DNA from: Pseudomonas sp. GL-B-19
GTDB taxonomy: Bacteria > Pseudomonadota > Gammaproteobacteria > Pseudomonadales > Pseudomonadaceae
Direction of reading: 5' to 3'
Assembly (NCBI RefSeq): GCF_019956415.1
Contig: NZ_JAHBDK010000014.1
Coordinates: 1 to 64,000, forward strand
DNA: 64,000 nt
The first letter of the stretch is position 1, and every line of letters begins with the position of its first letter. The position numbers and the translations under genes are program-made. Below the pieces are notes generated by a model. That model saw nothing but the letters and a program-made list of their open reading frames with translations, was not told the DNA's origin and ran no database searches. This document shows, piece after piece, positions 36,301-45,034 of the stretch.

Positions 36301-37490
36301 TTCGTGTCGACGAAGCCATCAATGCCGTGTGCTTTGGACTGGACATCGCTTCGGCGGTCAAGCAACTGGACGCGGACAAACAAGCCACCACCGAAGCCTA
36401 TCGTCGTCGTCGCAACGAATGGGAGATGCAACGTAATCAAGCGACAGCGGAGATCCGGGCGATCGATGAGCAGATCGGTGCTCAAAGGCATGCCGTCGAG
36501 GCGGCCAAAACCAGCCTGCAGCAGACCCTCACGGCCAACAGTCAGGCGCTGACGGTTTACAACTTCCTCAAGAAGCGTGCGACCAATGCCGAACTGTTCG
36601 GCTGGTTGCTGGGCCAGTTCAAGGCCCTGCATTATCAGGCGTACGATGCGGTCGTCAGTTTGTGCCTCAACGCTCAGGCTTCGTTGAACGCGGAAACCGG
36701 CGATTACGACGCGAATCTTCCCTTGCCTCAGGTCTGGCTGGATAACCGTCACGGCTTGACCGCAGGCGAACACTTACGCGGGCATTTGTTGCGCATGGAG
36801 CGTGAATACCTGCAACGCCATGAGCGACGGCTGGAATTGGTCAAAACCGTATCCTTGCGGCAATTGTTTGACGACAAGGTCGAACCGCAAGTAGGGATCG
36901 ACAACTGGACGTCTGCGCTGCAGCAGTTGCAGGACCGGGGGACACTGGAATTCAAGCTTACCCAGCTGCTGTTCGATCGCGATCATCCGGGGCATTACTG
37001 CCGACAAATCAGCTCGATCGAGGTCGATCTGCCGGTGCTGACCGGCCCTTACGAAAATGTACGAGCAACCTTGTTGCAGATCACCAGCATGATCGCGACC
37101 AAGGCATCGAGTCAGTCTGTGAGGTATTTGCACAACCCGGACGGTGCCACAGGCCCCTCCGACGTGCAGGTCAACCTGCGCAGTGGTCAACAAATCGTCT
37201 TGTCGATGGGGATTGCCGATAACGGCATGACGGCCATGAAACCTGATGAAGGGTTGCTCAACCCCTTCGAAAACACCGGGGCAGTGTCGCGCTGGACGTT
37301 GAACTTTCCACGGCCGACAAAAACGTCGCAGCACGCCATGCTGCTGTCGTTGACGGACATCATTCTGCGGATCCGTTTCACAGCCAAAGCCGGCAAGCCA
37401 ACCTTCGCGCGAACCGTCGAAGACCTGGTAACCCAAGCTGAAAACCCGGAGCAAAACCCAACCGTCGAAGGAGCCGTCCGTCATGAATGA
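33396..37490 (+). CDS. Tc toxin A subunit, C-terminal half (TcaB-like: pore and TcB-binding)
   Basis: 1364 residues, starting 55 bp after the TcaA-like gene with AGGAGTAAGGA as ribosome site. The start carries the ABC-toxin N-terminal type motif (LATWELYSNYPDWAARQLIAIYPENFMTPFVR). A beta-rich neuraminidase-like and receptor-binding region follows (about 170-560). Then comes the channel, with long helices (EYGNQVLRLLEQRDRIEQEE and VQEYAIDQLKANVVALEQSR), a hydrophobic turn near 950-980, and a returning helix (YRRRRNEWEMQRNQATAEIR). The C-terminal domain (about 1180-1364) fits the TcB-docking region. In known Tc toxins five such units form the syringe-like pore. Confidence 0.88.
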   Translation: MALNNMAGLLEKRRNALVEFCIGKFGSGESPKYSFLKTPADLFELLRMDPLDNYPVQSSRVAEATSCAQQFIHAAYRKLEPGYATIEFDKRDLATWELYSNYPDWAARQLIAIYPENFMTPFVRQRKTSLFKTLENNLNQTRLNSDSVQAALQDYLKTFEQTCNLDVISSYMDGASPARADYYFVGRQRVPPFQYFWRKAEVELSPADVALNPAVWNEWQPVDIPAGAKVLDIRPVFWSGRLCLVWAEWRDKVEGADGKSIPPWLDINLAFMSQNGQWSAPLNMHSSAQTADHSQDKNVRLIATVWADHHNPKGKLGVLLTNRKGGASEPGLNVTAVRDVLFRPLPEDDGGWLKHAADKRFVTAETVQHPLLNQPTIAAAVATPGTLAPYLDVQAVAFRVGEEDVLIVQGVLRPTGETRTDNVELELTLKNPAEGDPAPIKTSKPIAGGWGTEWQVFKRGKGAWGTPTFTFGSATGGYGLKEFVLTIANVTDFDPSALLKNTSNAAQFIAFNQPDWTLKFTRLNSLFGPELVQRSNVSVDAVLDWDTQFLSEPPPGSATISEPNGAFNGANGLFFWELFFHLPHLVSTRLRTEDRFLEAQKWLHYLFDPQAPADITKAVNPKPLYWRCRPLNVVKGNVGFETRAPTDPDAIGYSAPYHFQILVFTEYVKNLVAWGDWYYRQLTRDSLVAAKLCYVQAEFFMGKAPTVRTVNRWETDTVEGLLAKSLSRPALEQFEQTLGFSLADFPVGADEPPELGLLANNPFKLPINDQLLAMYDLPGQRLHNLRNNLTLDGKSMEIPLFSPPTDPNQLLQDLAAGGIGAPRPMGGRLVVGAFRWRVIFEAALRAVQTLQEYGNQVLRLLEQRDRIEQEEMQQDHLVKLGTYAQTVQEYAIDQLKANVVALEQSRAVAAERADAYAALYDENVSAVEYEVMESLQESKKLSLVSSSIKPAAGVLAALPNVFGLANGGFRVDEAINAVCFGLDIASAVKQLDADKQATTEAYRRRRNEWEMQRNQATAEIRAIDEQIGAQRHAVEAAKTSLQQTLTANSQALTVYNFLKKRATNAELFGWLLGQFKALHYQAYDAVVSLCLNAQASLNAETGDYDANLPLPQVWLDNRHGLTAGEHLRGHLLRMEREYLQRHERRLELVKTVSLRQLFDDKVEPQVGIDNWTSALQQLQDRGTLEFKLTQLLFDRDHPGHYCRQISSIEVDLPVLTGPYENVRATLLQITSMIATKASSQSVRYLHNPDGATGPSDVQVNLRSGQQIVLSMGIADNGMTAMKPDEGLLNPFENTGAVSRWTLNFPRPTKTSQHAMLLSLTDIILRIRFTAKAGKPTFARTVEDLVTQAENPEQNPTVEGAVRHE

Positions 37491-40400
37491 ACCGATCATC
37501 CAGGCCAATCAAAGTCTGATCCGCAATGGCGATTTCAAGCAGGGGTTTTCCGATTGGAAGAAAGGTCCGAATAATCCAGGCTGGTTGAGTAGAGCAAGTG
37601 AACTCCATGATGGCGAATTTATTCCTTTACTGAAGTCTGGAAACAAGTCTTCGGTCAGTCAGCGGTTGGAGGTCCCAAAGGATCCCATTGAGCAAGCGCG
37701 CTATGTCCTCGGTTTCTGGTGCGAGACACGACACACCGAAGCGGGCACGCTGAAGATCAGTATTGATGGGCAGCAAGAGACTTTGGTAATCCCGTTGCCG
37801 CCGGGTGCATCTCGGGATGTGGAGGAGGATCAGGCGCGGATGAGGAACGGTCAGCCGCTGGAGTTCCAGCCGATCAAGTACGAAGTTGAACTGGCGCTGC
37901 CATTCAGTGCCGGGGACACGCTCACCGTCGACGTGTCCAGCCCGGCCAATGCCCCCAATGACCCCATTTCGGGCATCTGCATCACCCGAATCAATCTCCA
38001 ATTGCATCTGGAGCCAGCGGTGATGCAAGGGCTGATGCTGGATGAAGAACCGGTGTCACCTGCTGCGACGCTGTACCTGTGCCTGGGGGCCTCCGCGAGC
38101 GAGGCTCACCGGTTGAAATTCCTGCCCGCGCCAGACAATGCCTGGCGGGACACCCACGCGGCATTGACCAGCGACGACAATCCGCTTGGCGCGGTTGTCG
38201 CGGCGCCAGACTGGGGGGTGGATCATCCGCTGGAGGATCAATGGCAGCTTGATTGCCCGTTGATTGGCGAGGAGGGGCCCTACCTTTTCTCGATGAACCT
38301 GCTTAACCAGTACACCGCCGAGCCTTACTCGGTGAGGGTATCGCTGGGGCATCATCGTTTGGTGTTTCGTGAGGTGCTCGAGGCGGCGTATTACCCGGTG
38401 CTTGAATACGGGCAGCGTGTGCGTCTGGGTGTGCAAGTGGCGTCGTATTACACCGGCCAGGCCCTCAGCGGGCGAACGGTGACCTGGACATTTGAAGGCC
38501 AAGGGGTGAAAGGCGCTGGCGTCACGAATGACCAAGGCTGGGCTTACTTCGATTTTGAACCGGTGGCAGCGGGTAACGTTGTCATTCAGGCCTCTGTCGA
38601 CAGCCCCTATTACGCCGCTGGTGTGGTCACTCAGGCGTTGGAAGTTCGGGTATTGGCGACGGATCCGTGGAAGGAAGTATTGGCGGTCGTCGAGGGCGAT
38701 GAGAAGCGTTGGGAGGAAAAAACCGGCTATCCCAATCGGGGCTCGGATTATCCGGTGACGGTGAAACTGCCTGCGGACAACCCGTTGTTGGGCACGGAAC
38801 TGTCGTTGCGCTGGAGCGGTGATTCCCATGAACAATTGGGGGTTGGTGTCAGCCCGCCGCTTGAGGAATCGGTGCCGGTCATCGGTCGCGATATGACCTG
38901 GACCCTGACGAGCGAGGATCGTCTTGACGGTCGGTTTTATCTGGAGCTGGTCTGCTCGAAGCTGTTGTCTCCTTCACCGAAAAAAACCATGTCGCTGGCG
39001 CGCAATCTGGTCAAGGTCGGCGAGGTGCGTGAGGCCAACAAGTTTCCGGTGGTGGATGAAAACGAAAGCGTGCTGTTGCGGGTGCAGGTGGTGCATGTCG
39101 TGGCCAGTGGCGACGGTGATCCGGTGAACAACGCGTGGGTCGACTGGATAACCCCTGAAGGCACGATTGCGACCCGATCCGGTGCCGGTGGCTGGGCCAG
39201 TGTGTTGTATACGCCGAAAGTCGCAGGGGATCAGGTCGTCGAGGCCAGCATCAAGGCCCATGAAGAGGCCGTTGCGATTGAACAGCTTTTTGATGTGAAG
39301 GCGATTGCGACCAGTCCCTGGAAGCGTGAAGTCAAGATCCTGCTGGATGAGGTGGAGGTCGAACGCAATACGCTCGGCGTGCTGTGTCGGCGTGGCCAGA
39401 CACATACCTTGAAAGTTGTTCCGGTCGCCGGCAGTTCGTGGGTTGGAAAAAACATCAGTTTGCACTGGCGAGGTGCAGCCCCGGATATCGGATTAGTGCC
39501 TGCTGACCTCGGAACGCCCAAGGCTTTGGTAGCAGACGGCGTGGAATGGAAACTCGTCTCACAAGCGAATGACAGCCTCAGCAGTCTGTTTGAACTGGAG
39601 CTACGCCATGAAAGCGCTTCAACCGTTCGGGAACTGTCCGGGCGCTTGATGTCTGCAGACCTGACGGAAGAAGTGAGCCTGATGCTGGATCAGATATCGG
39701 CAGCGCTCGACGGTCAGTCACTTTACCCCTGCCTGGGCGTCGTGCATCGCTTCAACGTTTTGCCCCATGCGCTGAGCCCGTTGGTGGGACTGGATTCCTC
39801 GCTGGCGTGGTCGGGGACCCCCGCCGATCAGTTAGGGGCAACGGTTCAACCCACTTTGAACCTGCCTCAAACGATCACCGACGGCGGTGCTATCTGGTCA
39901 TTGGACTTCACCGCCAGTCAGCAACCCGGCCAGTTCGCCTTGGCGTTGGCACTGCCTCAGTTGAACTTCGTTGCCAGCGCCAAGCCGATGATGCTGGCGC
40001 ACAACAAAATCAGGATCGAGTCGTGGCGTGAATCGCCGGTGGATCCGGTGGTAGGGCAGGAGCCTGCGTGGCAGTGGGTTCAGGTGTTCTCTCATTTCAC
40101 CCAGCACGCTGTGAATCAGGTGCCCGTGACATGGACGACGCCGCAGGGGCCAAGGGTGGTGCATACCGATAACGAAGGTTGGTCCGGTATTGATTTTTCG
40201 CCGGTAATCGATGGAGCACATGAAATACAGGCGTTGGTGGTCAGTGCTTTTGACAGCTTTGAAGATAAACGCGTGATGGGGGTTACGGCACTGGCGAGCG
40301 ATCCGTGGGAGGGGCTGTCGGTCAGGTTTGACGGCGGATTGGCTCACGCCTGGGGCGAAAAGACCTACTTCCCGCGTCGCAAAGGTGAACACATGTTTGA

Positions 40401-41520
40401 GGTGCCGGCTCCCCAGAACAGTCCGTTGTTTGATCGTGACTTGACACTCGGCATGACGGGGACTGGGCCTGACGAACTGGGAATCAGGTTTTTGTTGGGG
40501 GCCTTGGGGGTACCACGCAAGTTTTTCAATGTGGTGAATTTGCAGTATCAGTTCAAGGCGGGCGATCTGAAGGACGCAAGTTTTGCGTTGCGATTGTCAT
40601 CGGAACGGCAGGCGAGTCTTTCGCCAGCGAACGCGATGTCATTGGGGGAAGGTGCGCAGGTGGTGAAAATCACCGGGAACAGCCGCGTTGATCAGACGCT
40701 GGATTGGGGGCAGGAATTTTTTGGGCAGGTCACCGTAGTGTCGGCCATCAGTGGCAAGGCGATGGTGGGATGGGTGGTGACGTGGCGTAGTCCTGATCTT
40801 GGAGTCGTGACCACTGTGACTGATTATTACGGGGTGGCGAGAGTTCGCTTCGTTCCCGAAACTCCTGGAGAGGCTGAGTTGACGGCAACGGTGGGGGATA
40901 GGGAGTCGGTTGCGTTGTCGTATTTCCTGAATGAGCCACGGGAAATACAGACTCTGTCCAGTCCGGATCCTGCCGGATTTCCCGGAGATGAGGTCTCGGC
41001 CGACGCTATCGTTGTCTCAGCTATCACTGGCGAACCTTTGTGGGATGTAGAGGTAATGTGGGACTTCCCGGGCGTGACGATTGCACCAACGAGAACTAAC
41101 AAAGAAGGGAAAACGAGTGTGATGTTCAGGCTTTCAGCGAACATGCCGAGTGTTTTGGGAGCCTCTGTGCGAGGTGGAAAGGCGGGATGGGATACGGCAC
41201 TGCTAATGTTTACTGTTGAGGATCGGCAGCTAGCCTTTGTTCAACTCATCGGCAATGGCCAATATTATGTAGGGCAAACGGCGCGCCTCAGCTGTCGGCT
41301 GGTTGATAACACCACTGGAGAAGGTGTCGTAGGTGTAGACGTCGCCTTTTTCAACAATGGCGTATTCGATGTTTATGTGAAATCGGCTGATCAAGGCGTC
41401 TTGAGTAGACATTATCAATCGGATCGATATCAGCATTACGAAGTACTCATGCGGTTCCTAAACTCTGACGGTACAGTTAACGTTGAACAACGTGCAGGTA
41501 TCGTATTCCTGGAGCGCTAG
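37483..41520 (+). CDS. Large modular Ig-like (Big_1-type) protein of the Tc operon
   Basis: 1345 residues. The ATG overlaps the preceding stop codon by 8 nt, with GGAG upstream, so it is translated together with the TcaB-like subunit. The N-terminus (LIRNGDFKQGFSDWKKG) begins like a carbohydrate-binding beta-sandwich module (about 1-175). Two module types then alternate: one with LSLRWSGDSHEQLGV-like strands, introduced by DPW(K/E), and a Big_1-like one with VTWTFEGQG, GWAYFDFEP and AGNVVIQASV. At least four rounds are visible, followed by three final Ig-like units. No signal peptide or anchor is present. The coupling suggests a stoichiometric partner of the toxin, perhaps for receptor recognition; this is inference. 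Confidence 0.75.
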   Translation: MNEPIIQANQSLIRNGDFKQGFSDWKKGPNNPGWLSRASELHDGEFIPLLKSGNKSSVSQRLEVPKDPIEQARYVLGFWCETRHTEAGTLKISIDGQQETLVIPLPPGASRDVEEDQARMRNGQPLEFQPIKYEVELALPFSAGDTLTVDVSSPANAPNDPISGICITRINLQLHLEPAVMQGLMLDEEPVSPAATLYLCLGASASEAHRLKFLPAPDNAWRDTHAALTSDDNPLGAVVAAPDWGVDHPLEDQWQLDCPLIGEEGPYLFSMNLLNQYTAEPYSVRVSLGHHRLVFREVLEAAYYPVLEYGQRVRLGVQVASYYTGQALSGRTVTWTFEGQGVKGAGVTNDQGWAYFDFEPVAAGNVVIQASVDSPYYAAGVVTQALEVRVLATDPWKEVLAVVEGDEKRWEEKTGYPNRGSDYPVTVKLPADNPLLGTELSLRWSGDSHEQLGVGVSPPLEESVPVIGRDMTWTLTSEDRLDGRFYLELVCSKLLSPSPKKTMSLARNLVKVGEVREANKFPVVDENESVLLRVQVVHVVASGDGDPVNNAWVDWITPEGTIATRSGAGGWASVLYTPKVAGDQVVEASIKAHEEAVAIEQLFDVKAIATSPWKREVKILLDEVEVERNTLGVLCRRGQTHTLKVVPVAGSSWVGKNISLHWRGAAPDIGLVPADLGTPKALVADGVEWKLVSQANDSLSSLFELELRHESASTVRELSGRLMSADLTEEVSLMLDQISAALDGQSLYPCLGVVHRFNVLPHALSPLVGLDSSLAWSGTPADQLGATVQPTLNLPQTITDGGAIWSLDFTASQQPGQFALALALPQLNFVASAKPMMLAHNKIRIESWRESPVDPVVGQEPAWQWVQVFSHFTQHAVNQVPVTWTTPQGPRVVHTDNEGWSGIDFSPVIDGAHEIQALVVSAFDSFEDKRVMGVTALASDPWEGLSVRFDGGLAHAWGEKTYFPRRKGEHMFEVPAPQNSPLFDRDLTLGMTGTGPDELGIRFLLGALGVPRKFFNVVNLQYQFKAGDLKDASFALRLSSERQASLSPANAMSLGEGAQVVKITGNSRVDQTLDWGQEFFGQVTVVSAISGKAMVGWVVTWRSPDLGVVTTVTDYYGVARVRFVPETPGEAELTATVGDRESVALSYFLNEPREIQTLSSPDPAGFPGDEVSADAIVVSAITGEPLWDVEVMWDFPGVTIAPTRTNKEGKTSVMFRLSANMPSVLGASVRGGKAGWDTALLMFTVEDRQLAFVQLIGNGQYYVGQTARLSCRLVDNTTGEGVVGVDVAFFNNGVFDVYVKSADQGVLSRHYQSDRYQHYEVLMRFLNSDGTVNVEQRAGIVFLER

Positions 41521-41544
41521 GGGTCCATTGATGGACGTAATTGC

Positions 41545-42876
41545 TCATAGCGCTGCCGCCTTCTTCCACCCCAAATACCGCGTCACCAACTCGGCCCCTA
41601 ACTCCTGGGGTCGAGCATCCACCACCAGCACTCCATGAGCCTTCAACCGCTCATGGAGCTGCGCCCGGTCATTCAAATAATCCACCGTCCCGCAATAGGC
41701 CAGCGCCTCTGGCAAGGTCTGCACCGGGGCGTGCCGTAGATTATCGAGCAAGTCCTCACGCAGGCTCGCCACCAACACCCTATGCAGCTTGCTCAAGCGT
41801 TTAACCGCAGTCAGCAATTCTTCATCGTCTTCATCCCGCAGGTTGGTCACCAGCACCACTAGCGCCCGGCGTTTCTGTCGGGCCAGCAGTTGAGTGGCCG
41901 CAGCCTGGTAATCGGCGGGGCGTTGAGTGCTCTGGAGGTCGTAGACGCTGTTGAGCAACACGTTGAGCTGGCCCGTGCCTTTGATCGGGGCGAGGTAATG
42001 CGGTCGGTCGCTGGCGAAGGTGCTCAGGCCCACGGCATCACCCTGGCGCAGGGCGACGTAGCTGAGCAACAGGCTGGCATTGAGTGCGTGATCGAAATGC
42101 GCGAGTTCGTCATCCTGACTGCGCATGCGTCGACCGCAGTCGAGCATGAAAATAATCTGTTGGTCACGTTCGTCCTGATACTCACGGGCAATCGGCGTGC
42201 GCTGGCGGGCGGTGGCTTTCCAGTCGATCTGGCGCAGGCTATCGCCTTCACGAAATTCGCGCAGTTGATGAAACTCCAGACCCAATCCGCGACGTTGTCG
42301 CTGGCGCACGCCGAGTTGGTTGAGCCAGTTGTCCACCGCCAACAGCTGGCCGTCGTAGATGCGGGCGAAGTCGGGGTAGACGCGGGTACTGTCGACCACG
42401 TTCAGCAGGCGTTTGTCGGACCATAAACCCAAGGAACTCGGCAAGCTGATTTCACAGTGTTCGAAGCTGAAGTGGCCACGCTTGAGCGGACGCACCCGAT
42501 AGCCAATCTGGCTCTGTAGACCGGGTTGCAATTCGACGGACAAGGGGAGGTTTTCGAAACTCAGTCCCGGTGGCACATGATCGAAAAGGTGCACGTTCAG
42601 CGGTTGAGTGAACGCATGTTCAACGTCCAGCCGTACTTCACTCCACCGACCCAATGCCAGACTGCCGGGCATGTGTCGGCGCAGGCGCGGCGAGGGCTGG
42701 CGTCTGAGGCGAATGGCGTCGAGCACGGCCAGCGACAACAGGGCCAGTAGCAATCCCCAGTTGATCGACAACAGAGTCGATGGGACGGCGATGTCCAGCG
42801 CCCGCAACGCGCCTAACACGATGCCGATGACCAGCAGGATCGCGAGCCAGATCAGCAGCAGGCGTGTCGGTTTCAC
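41545..42876 (-). CDS. DUF58 domain protein of the MoxR operon
   Basis: 443 residues. Two N-terminal membrane helices (LLLIWLAILLVIGIVLGALRAL and the segment to about 55) precede a cytosolic region with the DUF58 signature DSLRQIDWKATARQRTPIAREYQDE. A von Willebrand A-like fold follows (IIFMLDCGRRM). It is the last gene of the six-gene operon and overlaps the MoxR gene by 4 nt (ATGA). DUF58 proteins regularly accompany MoxR ATPases and are thought to be their clients or adaptors in envelope or metal-cofactor processes. The exact role is unknown. It converges on the Ig-like gene with 24 bp between stops and no clear terminator. Confidence 0.85.
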   Translation of the reverse strand: MKPTRLLLIWLAILLVIGIVLGALRALDIAVPSTLLSINWGLLLALLSLAVLDAIRLRRQPSPRLRRHMPGSLALGRWSEVRLDVEHAFTQPLNVHLFDHVPPGLSFENLPLSVELQPGLQSQIGYRVRPLKRGHFSFEHCEISLPSSLGLWSDKRLLNVVDSTRVYPDFARIYDGQLLAVDNWLNQLGVRQRQRRGLGLEFHQLREFREGDSLRQIDWKATARQRTPIAREYQDERDQQIIFMLDCGRRMRSQDDELAHFDHALNASLLLSYVALRQGDAVGLSTFASDRPHYLAPIKGTGQLNVLLNSVYDLQSTQRPADYQAAATQLLARQKRRALVVLVTNLRDEDDEELLTAVKRLSKLHRVLVASLREDLLDNLRHAPVQTLPEALAYCGTVDYLNDRAQLHERLKAHGVLVVDARPQELGAELVTRYLGWKKAAAL

Positions 42877-43874
42877 AGGCGCGGTGCCGGCACTTGATCG
42901 AGCAATTGCCTGAGCACTTGATCGACGTCCAACCCTTCAATATCCAGCTCCGGCGCGATGCGCACTCGATGGCGCAGCACCGCCAATGCACATCCTTTGA
43001 TATCGTCCGGAATCACAAACTCGCCACCGCGCAACAACGCACGGGCTCGGGCGCAGCGCACCAAAGCGATGGATGCGCGAGGCCCGGCACCGAGGGTCAA
43101 ACCCGGCCAGCTGCGGGTGCTGCGGGCCAGGCGCACGGCGTAATCGAGGACCTGATCGTCCAGCGGCAAATCACTGGCAATACGCTGCAAGGCCAGCACG
43201 TCCTTGGCTTGCAGTACGGTGCGCAGCGGTTGCACGTCGAGCATGTCGGCGCGGGTCGAGCGGCTAACCTGGCGGACCATGTTCATCTCCTGCTCGGCGT
43301 CGGGGTAATCCATGCGCACCTTGAGCATGAACCGATCGAGCTCGGCTTCGGGCAGGGGATAGGTGCCTTCCTGTTCGATGGGGTTTTGCGTGGCGAGCAC
43401 CATGAACGGTTGCGCGATGGGCAGGGCGCGGCCTTCGAGGGTGACCTGGCGTTCCTGCATGGCTTCGAGCAATGCGGCCTGGGTTTTCGCCGGGGCGCGG
43501 TTGATCTCGTCAGCCAGCAGCAGATTGGTGAACAGCGGGCCTTTGCGCAGTTTGAACTGCTCGGTGTTCAGGTCGTAGACCGCGTGCCCGGTGACGTCGC
43601 TGGGCATCAGGTCCGGGGTGAACTGGATGCGCGCGAATTCGCCACCAAAGCAGCGGGCGAGGGCGCGTACCAGTAATGTCTTGCCCAACCCCGGCACGCC
43701 TTCGAGCAGCACATGGCCACCGGCGATCAGAGCGGTGAGGACGTCGTCGATCACGCTGTTCTGACCGATCACGGCTTTCTGCAATTCGCCGCGCACGGCC
43801 TGGGCCAATTGACTGGCGCGCTGGCGTTGCTGGGCGGCGTGAGTTGGCGAGCCGGGCTCGATCTGTTCACTCAT
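42873..43874 (-). CDS. MoxR-family AAA+ ATPase
   Basis: 333 residues from the ATG at 43874, which overlaps the previous stop codon (ATGA); the frame is open further upstream but lacks such coupling. Walker A is GVPGLGKT and Walker B LLADEINRAPAK. Sensor 1 is ATQNP followed by IEQEGTYPLPEAELDRFM, all standard for MoxR. These ATPases act as chaperones for vWA-domain partners; here the likely partner is the DUF58 protein encoded next. The operon also supplies several membrane proteins, which suggests a complex at the inner membrane. Confidence 0.92.
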   Translation of the reverse strand: MSEQIEPGSPTHAAQQRQRASQLAQAVRGELQKAVIGQNSVIDDVLTALIAGGHVLLEGVPGLGKTLLVRALARCFGGEFARIQFTPDLMPSDVTGHAVYDLNTEQFKLRKGPLFTNLLLADEINRAPAKTQAALLEAMQERQVTLEGRALPIAQPFMVLATQNPIEQEGTYPLPEAELDRFMLKVRMDYPDAEQEMNMVRQVSRSTRADMLDVQPLRTVLQAKDVLALQRIASDLPLDDQVLDYAVRLARSTRSWPGLTLGAGPRASIALVRCARARALLRGGEFVIPDDIKGCALAVLRHRVRIAPELDIEGLDVDQVLRQLLDQVPAPRL

Positions 43875-45034
43875 AAAGCGTTCCTCAAGGTTTGCAGGTG
43901 GGCGACCAGACGGCTGAAGTGAGCGCTGGACAGCCGCTGCTTCGGTCGCGGGCTCATGGCCTGGCTGATAGCGCGTGTGGGTTGGCCGGTCAGGCGTGCG
44001 AGCACCAGCCATTGCTCGGCAACGCCGAGTTGTTCAAAACCGGGATGACGGCGCCGCACACGGCGCAGGATGTCTTGTTGCAAGGCTTGCAGCAGGTGCT
44101 GCTGGCCGTTGCGGCGCAACATGAAATCGGCACTGGCGCGCAGGTGTTCCTGGAGTTGGCGGCGGCCTTTCGATGCGGGTTCCAGCAGCGGACCCTGGCG
44201 CACGCCGACATGCCAGAATCCCAGGATGATCAGCGCAATCAAGGCCACCAATGCCTGTGGGAAATAACGCCAAAGCAAGGTCAGCAAGCTGTCGTGATCG
44301 GTGTTGAACAGCAACGTGACGCTCGTGTCCGCCGTCAGATACCAGAGCAGCCAGGCATTGTCGTACTGGTCGATGGCCGGGGTTTTCCACAGGTCGGCAT
44401 CGGTGACCACGGTAATCGTGCCGAGCCCGTGATTGAGCTGCATCATGTGCGTGGCCTTGCCGCTGTTGGCCCAGGCTTGCGCGAGGTTTTTCGGGTCGTC
44501 GAGATGGAATGCCGTGTCGAAATTCGCGTAGGCCGGTGCTTCTTCATCTTCCAGATACAGCTTGGTCAGTTTGGGATAGTGATCGTCGAGGATGTCGGGT
44601 GGCGGGTCCTTGAGGTCTTTGCTCAGCGACTGGTGCAATTGCACCCGGTCGAGTAGCAGGTCGTTGCTCTGGCCGGTCTTTTCATCCCAAAGGGATTGGG
44701 CAACAAATAAAATACGCCCACCGGACCGGGTCCAGTTCAAGATCTGATCAATCTGACGCGGGGTCATGTTGTAGCGATCCCCGAGCAGCAACAGGCTGTG
44801 CTGATGGGGATCGAGGGTGGGCAGCACGTCAAGACCATTGGCATGGTTGACGGTCAGGCCCTGCTTGCGCAAAAAATGTTCAGCGGCGAGGTAGGGGTTG
44901 GCCTGCGCTTCAGGCGATGGGCCGTGATCGATTTCTGCCTGATAGGGCGTGGCTTTCAGGTACAGATAAATACTCAGCGCACCGACCAGCAGGACGATGA
45001 ATACGCCGGTCACCTGCCACAATCTCCGGTTCAA
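43871..45034 (-). CDS. DUF4350 membrane protein
   Basis: 387 residues from a TTG at 45034, which overlaps the upstream stop codon (TTGA) and has GGGAG seven bases before it. A GTG at 45067 is an alternative adding 11 residues. The N-terminal helix (LWQVTGVFIVLLVGALSIYLYL) anchors a periplasmic or cytosolic domain of the DUF4350 type (NPYLAAEHFLRKQGL and NHANGLDVLP), followed by a second helix (ALVALIALIILGFWHVGV) and a basic helical tail. It sits between the DUF4129 and MoxR genes, its usual place in this operon type. No biochemical function is established. Confidence 0.82.
   Translation of the reverse strand: MNRRLWQVTGVFIVLLVGALSIYLYLKATPYQAEIDHGPSPEAQANPYLAAEHFLRKQGLTVNHANGLDVLPTLDPHQHSLLLLGDRYNMTPRQIDQILNWTRSGGRILFVAQSLWDEKTGQSNDLLLDRVQLHQSLSKDLKDPPPDILDDHYPKLTKLYLEDEEAPAYANFDTAFHLDDPKNLAQAWANSGKATHMMQLNHGLGTITVVTDADLWKTPAIDQYDNAWLLWYLTADTSVTLLFNTDHDSLLTLLWRYFPQALVALIALIILGFWHVGVRQGPLLEPASKGRRQLQEHLRASADFMLRRNGQQHLLQALQQDILRRVRRRHPGFEQLGVAEQWLVLARLTGQPTRAISQAMSPRPKQRLSSAHFSRLVAHLQTLRNAL

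Noticed and set aside
41523..41536. GTCCAT/ATGGAC hairpin between convergent genes as a terminator
   Set aside because: The stem is only 6 bp and has no T-run on either strand.
43875..44012. 46-codon N-terminal extension of the MoxR protein
   Set aside because: The extension overlaps the preceding coding region. The ATG at 43874 is coupled to the stop codon and begins the normal MoxR N-terminus.
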